A stretch of 34,563 nucleotides of DNA, taken from contig CALHAG010000021.1 in assembly GCA_937934305.1 (NCBI GenBank), positions 1 through 34,563 of the forward strand, written 5' to 3'. The notes under the pieces are model-generated. The model saw nothing but the letters and a program-made list of their open reading frames with translations, searched no databases and was not told the origin of the DNA. Below, piece after piece: positions 15,368 to 24,300 of this stretch. How positions within the stretch are numbered: position 1 is the stretch's first letter; each line of letters starts with the position of its first letter. This DNA is from Candidatus Caldarchaeum subterraneum (GTDB lineage Archaea > Thermoproteota > Nitrososphaeria_A > Caldarchaeales > Caldarchaeaceae). The position numbers and the translations under genes are program-made.

Positions 15368-16768
15368 ATGACTGGACAGAGACTGCTTCTCATCGGGCTT
15401 CTGATGGGGATATTTCTAGCCGCTATAGACTCCACCGTCGTCGGAGTCGCACTGCCATCGATAGTATCCTCTCTCAAAGGCTTGAACATCTATAGCTGGG
15501 CTTTCACGGCCTACATACTCACTTCAACTGTTACGGGGCCGCTTTGGGGTAAGCTCAGCGATATCTATGGACGCCGCTTCATCTACGTGGCGGGTGTCTT
15601 GATTTTTCTCGCAGGAAGTCTGCTGTGTGGCTTGGCGCAGGACATGGTTCAGCTGGTTGTCTTCCGCGGTATACAGGGTCTCGGCGGAGGCGCTCTGCTC
15701 GTCCTCACCTTCACAATAGTTGGGGAAATATTCACCCTTAAGGAACGGGCTAAGGCCACGGGCTACACCTCCTCCGTCTGGGCCATGGCAAGCATCGTGG
15801 GGCCACCGCTTGGAGGCTTCATAGTCGACACGGTTGGATGGCGGTGGATATTTTTGATAAATCTCCCAGTGGGTTTGTTCTGTGTAGCCACGGTCGGGCG
15901 CAGCCTCAAGACAAACACCCGGACAGAGACAAAAATTGATGTCAGCGGCTCCATACTCTTCCTAGTGGCCGCATCCGCTTTGCTGCTTTACCTATCAGAG
16001 TTTCAAAACATCGGCGGCACAGCTCCTCTCATACTCTTGACCTCGGGAGCTGCGTTCACGCTTTTCTTCTACAACGAACGCAGGTCACCCAGCCCTCTCA
16101 TTCCGTTCCATCTCTTCCGGGAAAAAATTCTCCGAACAGGTTTTCTCGGCAACTTATTGGCAGGGTTTGTTTTCTTCGGGATAATAGCCTACATGCCCCT
16201 TTATCTCCAGACGGTGCTTGGCTATTCCGCCACCTTTTCCGGAGTGCTGCTGCTCCCCCTTGTTCTTGGATGGGTTGCAAGTGCTAACGCTGCTGCTATG
16301 CTCGCGATAAGAGCTTCCCTCAAAATCCCCGCCATGCTGAGCGGTGTTTTCCTCGTGTCTGGCACAGTGTCTCTTTCGCTGGCTTCGCAGAACATGCCTA
16401 TCTTGTTGACAGGGCTTGGTTTGACGGGTTTGGGAATGGGTTTCACCGTCTCCACTTTCTTAATAGCCACGCAGACGGTTGTTCAACGTGGAGTGCTCGG
16501 TGTCGCAACCTCTTTACTTAGCTTCCTTAGGCTGATGGGTGGAGCTGTCTCGGCTGCCGTGCTCTGGCTACCGATAGGGGCTCTGGTTAAAGACTTGGGG
16601 CTGCAGGAAAGCGTCGGAGTCGTCCTCTCCGAGGCGGAAAAAAGAGCGTTCACCGCAGGCTTCTCACAGTCTCTCGCCATAACCGTAGCAGCATCCGCCG
16701 TGGCCCTCATCCTCTATCTATTCACACCCAGCATCAAGCTCGCCAAACTCGGCGACAAATCATCCTAA
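15368..16768 (+). CDS. DHA2-family MFS drug/metabolite exporter (EmrB/QacA type)
   Basis: This 466-aa protein has about 14 membrane helices. It shows motif D1 in TM1 (AAIDSTVVGVALPSI), motif A (GKLSDIYGRR) and motif C in TM5 (SIVGPPLGGFIVD), followed by WRWIFLINLPVG. Together these define the 14-TM DHA2 branch of proton-driven exporters. The frame is open from a TTG at 15320, but I choose ATG 15368. A TATA-like TTATATTA (15339-15346) lies about 26 nt before it, and the protein then starts directly before TM1 as relatives do. No regulator gene is adjacent. Confidence 0.9.
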   Translation: MTGQRLLLIGLLMGIFLAAIDSTVVGVALPSIVSSLKGLNIYSWAFTAYILTSTVTGPLWGKLSDIYGRRFIYVAGVLIFLAGSLLCGLAQDMVQLVVFRGIQGLGGGALLVLTFTIVGEIFTLKERAKATGYTSSVWAMASIVGPPLGGFIVDTVGWRWIFLINLPVGLFCVATVGRSLKTNTRTETKIDVSGSILFLVAASALLLYLSEFQNIGGTAPLILLTSGAAFTLFFYNERRSPSPLIPFHLFREKILRTGFLGNLLAGFVFFGIIAYMPLYLQTVLGYSATFSGVLLLPLVLGWVASANAAAMLAIRASLKIPAMLSGVFLVSGTVSLSLASQNMPILLTGLGLTGLGMGFTVSTFLIATQTVVQRGVLGVATSLLSFLRLMGGAVSAAVLWLPIGALVKDLGLQESVGVVLSEAEKRAFTAGFSQSLAITVAASAVALILYLFTPSIKLAKLGDKSS

Positions 16769-16810
16769 CCAACTGGAAAGGAATTTATCATCCCCATGAA
16801 CCATATCCTT

Positions 16811-18436
16811 ATGCCGAAATACATCTTCGTAACAGGCGGCGTCGTCAGCAGCGTCGGCAAAGGAACCGTGGCCGCATCTATTGGAAAAATTTTATCCGTC
16901 CGTGGAGTGAAAACGGGGTTTCTAAAGATAGACCCCTACGTTAACGTCGACGCCGGAACACTCAACCCCTTCTCACACGGCGAAGTCTTTGTAACAGACG
17001 ACGGTGCAGAAACAGACCTGGACCTCGGCTGGTATGAGCGCTTTCTCGACATAACAACGTCGAGGAAAAACAACATAACAACTGGACAAATCTATGCAGA
17101 GGTCATCGCGAGAGAGAGGCGCGGCGACTACCTTGGCCAATGTGTCCAGATAGTGCCACATGTCACTGACGAGATTAAGAGAAGAATCAGAGAGGCTTCA
17201 GATGGGGTGGATGTTTTGATTGTTGAGGTCGGTGGAACAGTCGGTGACATCGAGGGGCAGCCGTTTCTCGAGGCGATTAGGCAGATGCGTCTCGAGGAGG
17301 GTGTGGAAAACACCTTGTTTGTCCACGTCGCGCTCGTGCTCACACTCAAGGCGACGGGCGAGTTCAAAACCAAGGCCCTTCAGCACAGTGTCAACACATT
17401 GAGAGCGCTCGGCATACAGCCCGACATAATAGTGGCGAGAAGCGACAAGCCCATAGACCAAGAAGCACGACGCAAGATTGCCTTGTTCGGCACCATTTCA
17501 GAGAAAGCGGTTTTCTCCTCTCATGACGTTGACTGTGTATACAAGGTTCCCGTGGTTTTGGAGAAGCAGGGGATGGGTGAGTATTTGGTTACACGACTTG
17601 GTCTCGGAGAGACGAATCCTGACTGGAGGGAGTGGAATCATGTGCTGGAACTGTATGACCACGCAGTTTTCCCCGTCAAGATAGCTGTTTGCGGCAAATA
17701 CACAAAGCTGGCTGATTCATATGTGAGTGTGAAGGAGGCTCTGCAGCACGCAGGTGTGAACATCGGCGCCCGTGTAGAGATTGACTGGGTCAACACTGAG
17801 GAGTTTGAAAACGGTTCAAGAAGTTTGGAGACGCTTCGCGGCTATGACGGCGTTCTGGTGCCCGGAGGCTTCGGCAGAAGAGGCACCGAGGGCATGGTTG
17901 AATGCATCAGGTTCTGCAGAATAAACGATATCCCGTTCCTCGGAATATGCTTCGGCTTGCAGCTCTCTATCGTAGAGTTTGCACGAAACGTCTGCGGCCT
18001 CGCTGGAGCGAATTCAACGGAGCTGAACCCGGAGACACCGCATCCCGTCATCGACCTTATGCCTGAGCAAAGGAGGATAAGTGGCTTCGGCGGAACCATG
18101 AGGCTCGGCGCTTTATCTGTGCGACTTGTCAAAGGCACTTTGGCGCATAGACTTTATGGAGCTGATGAGATACGTCAGAGACATCGGCACAGGTATGAGG
18201 TTAATCACTTATACTGGGAAACCCTGCAGAAGAATGGGCTGGTTTTCTCAGGTTTTTCACCTGAAGGAGACCGTATTGAGGTCATCGAGTATCCTGTCAA
18301 CAGGTTCTTCCTCGCAACACAGTTTCACCCCGAATATCTATCTCGGCCAAATAAGCCGGACCCGGCGTATCTAGGATTTGTTAAAGCTGCGATGGAGAGG
18401 AGAAAGACTCTCAAAGCAGCCGAGGCCGTTGCCTAA
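16811..18436 (+). CDS. pyrG: CTP synthase
   Basis: This 541-aa enzyme aminates UTP to CTP using glutamine and ATP. The N-terminal synthetase domain starts KYIFVTGGVVSSVGKGT, with its P-loop, and includes KIDPYVNVDAGT. The C-terminal glutamine amidotransferase domain has PGGFGRRG, the nucleophile Cys in FLGICFGLQ, and the His/Glu pair in QFHPEYLSRP. The length is normal. I choose ATG 16811 (MPKYIFV), the family's usual start, which lies about 25 nt after AATTTATC (16782-16789). An ATG at 16796 would add five residues. It shares a 4-nt stop overlap with the convergent ABC permease gene. Confidence 0.97.
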   Translation: MPKYIFVTGGVVSSVGKGTVAASIGKILSVRGVKTGFLKIDPYVNVDAGTLNPFSHGEVFVTDDGAETDLDLGWYERFLDITTSRKNNITTGQIYAEVIARERRGDYLGQCVQIVPHVTDEIKRRIREASDGVDVLIVEVGGTVGDIEGQPFLEAIRQMRLEEGVENTLFVHVALVLTLKATGEFKTKALQHSVNTLRALGIQPDIIVARSDKPIDQEARRKIALFGTISEKAVFSSHDVDCVYKVPVVLEKQGMGEYLVTRLGLGETNPDWREWNHVLELYDHAVFPVKIAVCGKYTKLADSYVSVKEALQHAGVNIGARVEIDWVNTEEFENGSRSLETLRGYDGVLVPGGFGRRGTEGMVECIRFCRINDIPFLGICFGLQLSIVEFARNVCGLAGANSTELNPETPHPVIDLMPEQRRISGFGGTMRLGALSVRLVKGTLAHRLYGADEIRQRHRHRYEVNHLYWETLQKNGLVFSGFSPEGDRIEVIEYPVNRFFLATQFHPEYLSRPNKPDPAYLGFVKAAMERRKTLKAAEAVA

Positions 18437-19698
18437 ACCACAGGTTTTCTTCTGCCCAGCTTGACCCGCATCGTAAGCAGCCTCTCACCTCTGAACATGA
18501 ATGCAGCCAACCCTATGATGACAACGGTCCATGCAACCATCACACCGACGTGTAGCAGGATGTTTAGGTAGCTGGACTCGAGAATAGCCTGAATCGCCAG
18601 CATGAGATGTGTGAAGGGGATGATTAGGATGATTGTGGCCAGCGGCTGCTGCAACGATTGTATACCGCCCGAGAGAAAGAGGAGAAGAGGTAGCAGGATG
18701 AGCGGCAATTGTATGAGGCCTGCCAGCTGCTGACTGCCTCTCACGTCGCCTGCCAATACACCAGCCAAAACACCAAGCCCAAGTGTTGTTACCAGGGCGA
18801 AAAACAGCACAACCATCAGCAGAACTAGGTTGAGCGGCGAGAGGCTAAGGGTGATGCTCATGCCAGCGAAAGCAGTTAAACGGGAAAAATAGAAGACTAT
18901 ACCAGTCATCAGGGACGCTGTTCCCAACAAAGCCACAACGGTGGAGCCTAAAAGCTTCGAGGCCAGTATGGTCGACCTACCTATCGGGTAGGTGAGAAGC
19001 ATTTCAAGTGTCTTGGCCTCCTTCTCGAGACCGATGCTCGTGGCTGCGATGGTTCCCGAAGTTGTTACAACTAATGTGAGCGCTATTGGTATCAGTAGCG
19101 TAGATGCGAAAAATTGTTGAAAAAGTTGTCCAGCATCTGTTTCAGATATTATTTGATCTCTGTAGACCACTTCACCGGATAAATCTATGGGAGCCTTGTA
19201 GAAGGAAACAGCTACACCTTCTTCTGAGGCCAAGGCTTCACCCATCAACGAGACAGCGGCGTAGAAACGGTCACGCATGCTGCCGATTCTCTCAAACTCG
19301 ACAATAGACGAAGAGGCTAGTTTCAGAAACAGCTTCACTGTGGGTTTGTTTTTCTGCTCCAGCTGTGTAGAGAAGCCCTGTGGAATGATGACCGCGGCTG
19401 ATGCTCCGCTGTTTTCGATAAGTTGAAGAAGGTTATCGTTCTGCAGCTGTATGGGCTGAGGATTGAAGCCTGTTTTTCTCAGAGCTTCTACAAATAAGGC
19501 AGCATATTTGCCACCGTCCTGGTCGACTACGAGAACAGCGGCCCCTGGCCCAGCATCTCCCTCCCTCATATTTACCGGCGCCATGGAAAATCCAATGAGG
19601 GGGAAGATGACAAGCGGCATCAAAACCACGCCGATAAGGATGGTTTTCTCACTCAACAGCTCTCTAAGCTCCTTGGACACAAGCGGCATCAGGCTCAC
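18433..19698 (-). CDS. ABC-2 type exporter permease (NatB-like)
   Basis: This 421-aa permease has one N-terminal membrane helix (about 18-40), a large extracytoplasmic domain (about 45-205) and a C-terminal bundle of five to six helices. This is the ABC2_membrane_3/NatB layout. The extracytoplasmic part has the usual VLVVDQDGGKYA start. The GTG start overlaps the TGA of the ATPase gene by 4 nt, so the two proteins are made together. An ATG nine bases in (19689) is an alternative. The substrate (sodium ions, a drug or a lipid) cannot be told from the sequence. Confidence 0.88.
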   Translation of the reverse strand: MSLMPLVSKELRELLSEKTILIGVVLMPLVIFPLIGFSMAPVNMREGDAGPGAAVLVVDQDGGKYAALFVEALRKTGFNPQPIQLQNDNLLQLIENSGASAAVIIPQGFSTQLEQKNKPTVKLFLKLASSSIVEFERIGSMRDRFYAAVSLMGEALASEEGVAVSFYKAPIDLSGEVVYRDQIISETDAGQLFQQFFASTLLIPIALTLVVTTSGTIAATSIGLEKEAKTLEMLLTYPIGRSTILASKLLGSTVVALLGTASLMTGIVFYFSRLTAFAGMSITLSLSPLNLVLLMVVLFFALVTTLGLGVLAGVLAGDVRGSQQLAGLIQLPLILLPLLLFLSGGIQSLQQPLATIILIIPFTHLMLAIQAILESSYLNILLHVGVMVAWTVVIIGLAAFMFRGERLLTMRVKLGRRKPVV

Positions 19699-20411
19699 GG
19701 TGCTTCACCCATTTTTTTGACGAAAAGCTCCTCAAGGTTCTGAACATTATGGGACGCCGTCAGTTCGCGTGGTTTTCCCTCGGCTATGATGCTGCCTCTG
19801 TGTATGAGCGCTATGCGGTCGCAGAGATAGTCTACCTCGAGCATGTTGTGGCTCGAGACTATGAAGGTTGTTCCCTGCTCCGCATACTGGCTGATGATTT
19901 TTCTCACGTAGACGCTGTGTTCAACATCGAGGCCGGCGGTTGGTTCGTCGAGGATGGCGAGACGCGGCTTAACCATCAAGCAGCCTGCGAGCAAAATTCT
20001 CCGCCTCATGCCTTTGCTATATTCGCCCATCCTCCGGTCAACATCCTCTCCCAGCCCAGATATAGTGACACCTTGTTCAAGAGCCGAGGAGCCGAGCCCA
20101 TAAACCCTGCTAACCATTTTGAGAAAACCTCTGCCGGTGAGGTTTTTGTAAACACCCGCCTCCTCGGGAAGATATGCAATCATTCGCCTGACATCGGAGG
20201 CCTCTCTTACAACGTCTTTTCCAAACACTTTCGCTGTTCCGCGGCTGGGGCGGAGCAGCGTCGCCAGTATCCTAAACATGGTTGTCTTTCCCGCGCCGTT
20301 GGGCCCTATCAACCCGTAGACACCGCCCTCTTCCACTGCCAAGCTAACGCCCCGTAGTACGGGATTGTCGCTGAAAAACCGCCAAAGCCCCTCGGCCACC
20401 ACCGCATACAT
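19695..20411 (-). CDS. ABC exporter ATP-binding protein (NatA-like)
   Basis: This is a 238-aa ATPase subunit. It has Walker A GPNGAGKTT (36-44), a Q-loop replaced by YLPEEAGVY (Glu where Gln is usual), an ABC signature reading YSKGM (usually LSGGQ) and Walker B LAILDEPTAGLD, then an H-loop in SSHNMLE. YSKGM and PEE are common in the drug/sodium-exporter (DRA/NatA) class, so they are no sign of decay. The ATG is about 25 nt from the AT-rich CAATTTATT on the minus strand (20432-20440) and so is probably leaderless. It pairs with the permease downstream. Confidence 0.92.
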   Translation of the reverse strand: MYAVVAEGLWRFFSDNPVLRGVSLAVEEGGVYGLIGPNGAGKTTMFRILATLLRPSRGTAKVFGKDVVREASDVRRMIAYLPEEAGVYKNLTGRGFLKMVSRVYGLGSSALEQGVTISGLGEDVDRRMGEYSKGMRRRILLAGCLMVKPRLAILDEPTAGLDVEHSVYVRKIISQYAEQGTTFIVSSHNMLEVDYLCDRIALIHRGSIIAEGKPRELTASHNVQNLEELFVKKMGEAP

Positions 20412-20431
20412 AGCCCATTCTCCGCATACAT

Positions 20432-20440
20432 CAATAAATT
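20432..20440. promoter_or_regulatory. Shared AT box between the ABC exporter and EamA genes
   Basis: CAATAAATT is the only AT-rich element in the 44-bp divergent gap. It is about 25 nt from the ATPase ATG on the minus strand and 20-29 nt from the TTG starts (20456 or 20465) of the EamA gene. Confidence 0.4.
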
Positions 20441-20455
20441 GTTGAACATAGATGT

Positions 20456-21307
20456 TTGGAAAGGTTGTGGGAGCAGCTATCCGCTGTCTATGGTGTGGCG
20501 TCGGCGGTTAGCTGGGGTGCTGGAGACTTTTACGGAGGATACGCGTCGAAAAAAGCAAGCGTGCTCATGGTGGTGGCTGTTTCACAGGCCATCGGCCTCG
20601 CTCTTCTGCTTATTTTCGGCATCGCTTCAGGTGAGAAGCCGCCCACAACCAGCGACATTTACTGGTCAGCCTCGGCAGGCTTTTTCAGCGGCCTCGGAAT
20701 CACTCTATACTATGCCGCTCTTTCACGCGGGTCGATGGGCCTCGCCGCCCCCGTCACAGGCGTTTTGACGGCTGCTGTGCCAGCTTTGACGGGCTCTTTT
20801 CTAGAAGGAGCGCCTACATCTCTTCAGGCTATCGGGTTTCTGCTGGCTTTCGTCAGCATATTTCTCGTCACTGGCAACAAGTTTGACAGGCTTGACGTGA
20901 AGCGGCAGCTCGCTCCAGCGGCGGCCGCGGGCCTCGGCTTCGGCCTCTTCCTCGTAACTATCGGACAAGTCACACCGGGCCACTACTACTATCCACTAGC
21001 CCTCTCGAGGTTCATCACCGTCTCCATGGTGCTTGCCGCGTCTCTGGCAAAGGGCGGAGCCTCTCTATCCAACAGCCGTCTCGCAACAGTGGCCGCAGGC
21101 GTCTTCGACACAGGAGGAAGTTTCTTCTACCTGCTTGCCCGTCAACAGGGAAGACTCGACGAGGCAGGAGTCCTCTCCTCCCTCTACCCCGTCTCAACAG
21201 TTCTCCTCGCAAAAACAGTCCTCGGCGAAAAACTCGGCAAACAAAGAACAACAGGAATACTATGCGCCGCAGCAGCCACCGCGCTAATACAAACAGCAAA
21301 CATTTAA
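20456..21307 (+). CDS. EamA/DMT-family transporter
   Basis: This 283-aa carrier has ten predicted membrane helices in two similar halves (about 5-140 and 150-283), as in drug/metabolite transporters. The second-half signature VLSSLYPVSTVLLAKTVLGEKL is typical of EamA proteins. The ATG at 20452 is out of frame, so the start must be a TTG, at 20456 or 20465. Its last codons (GILC...LIQTANI and stop) are repeated in decayed form at 26073-26116, upstream of tRNA-Asn. The substrate is unknown. Confidence 0.88.
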   Translation: MERLWEQLSAVYGVASAVSWGAGDFYGGYASKKASVLMVVAVSQAIGLALLLIFGIASGEKPPTTSDIYWSASAGFFSGLGITLYYAALSRGSMGLAAPVTGVLTAAVPALTGSFLEGAPTSLQAIGFLLAFVSIFLVTGNKFDRLDVKRQLAPAAAAGLGFGLFLVTIGQVTPGHYYYPLALSRFITVSMVLAASLAKGGASLSNSRLATVAAGVFDTGGSFFYLLARQQGRLDEAGVLSSLYPVSTVLLAKTVLGEKLGKQRTTGILCAAAATALIQTANI

Positions 21308-21308
21308 A
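21283..21308 (+). repeat. Left copy of a 26-bp direct repeat (3' end of the EamA gene)
   Basis: This 26-bp stretch matches 26091-26116 at 24 positions, in the same orientation. It covers the last seven codons (LIQTANI), the stop and two more bases. The two copies flank the giant surface-protein gene. Confidence 0.8.
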
Positions 21309-21345
21309 CGGCAGGCAGAGTGGATGTTGTTTCGTGTGTTAGTTG

Positions 21346-24300
21346 TTATGGTGGTGGAGGCGGCGGTGGGGGAGGACGTCTAAATCTTCGTATCAATACA
21401 AGGGTGACTGCTGCAGCTGCGAGGATGATTACAGTAGCTATCAGAGCGGGTTGAGTTGATGTAGAGGATTGGGTCTCTATATACTGTGTGGTGGTTTTTG
21501 TTGTTGGAGGTGTTGTGGTCATGACTGTGGTGGCTTGTGTGGTGGCGGTGGTTGTTGGCGTTATTGTTGTTGTCTTTGTTTGGACAGGCTCCCAAAGCGC
21601 CCTGAGAGTTACTGGTTTTTCCGCCGTGAATGTTAGCGGGTTCTGGTCAGAGGTTATGTCGCCTGTCCAGCCTTTGAACACATATCCCTGCGGAGCGGTT
21701 GCTTTCAGAGTCACTTTAGCCCCCAGTTTGTAGAAGCCTGAGCCATCTACTTGGCCTATGTTTGTTTCCGCTTTTACCTGCACATATACTGTGTAAAGTT
21801 CTTCAAGATTTAGAGTGGCTTTGTCCTTGAGTTTAACTGTGACTATAGGCTGGTTCGTTTCAAGTTTCCATCCCTTATTCTCGAGCGGCGACTGTATTGT
21901 GAGTATGTATGTTCCTGCAGGTAGCCTAAGGGTGGTTGTTGTGTTTTCGATTTTAAGCGATATTTGTTTTTTGCTGTCTGGAAGAGATATCTTAAGGGTC
22001 ATCCCCTTGACGGCGTCAACTAGTTCCTTTTTGCCTGTAACTATTAGGTTGGCGTGAACGGCTAGTGGCATCATCCTATAGGCTGGTGCAAACCCTTCTT
22101 TTCCAGCTATGATGTGGACGTAGTTTATACCTGCTTTGGATGGTGTGAGGGTGTAGGAAAATGTCCCATCCTGTTCTGTTGTAATGTTAGCTATCCGCCT
22201 TATCTGTCCATCTGGTTCTATGATGGAAATTGAGATGCTTGCTCCGGGTACCCCATTTGAGCCAAACTGGTCAAAGACCTTCCCCTTTATCTTGGTTGGT
22301 TTATCTACGGCTGTCTTGTCGACTGTGAAGTTTAGCCGGAGACCCGGTAGAGGCTGTCCTATGCTCAGTTGATATCGGTTGTCTATGATGACAGGGATTT
22401 TCACAAGCTCGCCGTAGCCGATATTTAGATGAACCGGGATTGTTCGGATGCTTTTTGTATTGCCCCAGTTATAGGTTATGTGTAGGTATGCATCTACGCC
22501 TTTCTCGTCTGTTCCGTATACATTGAGGAAGTATACTCCCGGTGTCATCGCGAATGTTTCGAGGACTTTCGGAAACGAGCCGTAGCCACTATATCTTAGA
22601 GCATTTTCAGAGTATGAGGTGCCATGGTCGGGATGATACCCGGCTATGTTACCAAGGGAATCTTCCAAAGCTAGCTCCAAAAATGGTGGGTCGACGAATA
22701 TTACTCCGGAAGCAATCCACTGCCCTGCAGCTGTCGAAATGACCTCTGAAGGCGCTCCGATTTTTTGGGCGTAATTATTGACTAGGTCGCTGACTACTTT
22801 GCCATTGTAATCCTGAGCTAATTTAACCGCCTGCTCAACTGCATTATCTATATCTGTGCCTGGGTTGACGTTAAATTCAATCTTGGTTGTTGGTATTTTG
22901 GTCAGCTCAGAGTCATAGTTATCAATCTTGTATTTGCCGATAGGGGCTCCTGAAACGGTCGTCACTTCCACCTTGCTCGGAGTTAGCGGTGGAAGACCTT
23001 GCCCTGAGTAAGTCGAGCTTGTTTGGTAGTAGACGCGCATTAAATATTCCTCCCCATCTATTTCTTTGTTAAACTCAACATAGCCCAGTGAATATGCTTG
23101 AAGGTATTTTTGCTGGTTATCGAGAATCTTCTCCTTTACGTCCTTAGGCAAATCCATCCCTGCGAGTAGATTCACAACTTGGCTGTATGTCATTAACCCA
23201 CCGTCAGGGTTATAGTATACAGGCAGCTTTCCTTCCACGAGTGCGAAAATGGTTTGGTATTCTAGGAGATCCTTCTGCAGGTCTTTCAAAGATTGTTCAA
23301 GCTTTTTGTTAGCTTCGGCAAATGATTCGGCGAATTTATCAGCGTCTCCTTTTTTGTAGGCTTCTATTGCCTGGCCGAGCAAGGCGCTTACTTCATTAGA
23401 GGCTTCGGAATTATAGTTGTTTAGCAATTTTTGCGAAGGGTCTCCAGATGTTTCATCAACATTTGTAGAATAAACGGTGTTTTCCGATAATGAGTCCGCG
23501 GAGGCTTCGGCGACTGCTCTGTTTGTCTCCGATATCGTGCCTGTACCACCTCCTGCGACAACGTCGCTTGAGCCCTGTATGATGGTGCCCCAGTCCCATT
23601 CCCATGGGCTTTCATTAGGTATCATATATAGGTAAGCATATTGGTCGGATGCGACAACTGGTTGGATGGGCTCTACTGAAGAGCTGTTAGTGGCAAACAC
23701 ACGTAAAACATCAAATGAGGCCGGCGAACTGGGTATATAAGCGTAAAACTCTGAGCCATACGCCGCTAATTCTACGAGGCGATTGTAAACGTTTTGTGGC
23801 ACAACCCCCTGTAGCGCTGTAACGTTGTCTTTAGTAGCGAAGAGCACTCTGCCTCCTTTGGTCAAGGCGTAATAGAATGAGTGACTTGTGGAGAAGGGTG
23901 ATGATTGCTGCGACCTATACACAGCAACTCCCTCCATCAACGAATCATACACAAATCTCTTGAACATTATTTCCCGCGTCAGCTTTACCTCACCCATAAA
24001 CGGGTCAACAATCATAAAAGCTGCTATCATGTCTTGAGCGTGGATTCCGCCGTTAGAGAGGTATACTTTTCTACCATCATAGCCAATTATGTAGGCGCTT
24101 GACTGAGTAATGGTAAACGGGTACATGGCAAAGACATATGAATGGTTGGCTAATTCCTCCAGCAAATGCCACGACCCAATCCTGTATAGCCGGCCTTGGA
24201 CATATGCGAATCTGCCTACTACTTCGTCGATATCCATACCTTTGAGAAGCTCTGGAGAGGCTAGAGTTAGTGCAAAAATAGATGACGCGTATATCCCCAT

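Noticed and set aside
21346-21380. G-rich/proline-codon run as a microsatellite or G-quadruplex
   Set aside because: Codons vary (CCA, CCT, CCG, CCC) and the stretch is the in-frame proline tail; no clean G-run pattern.
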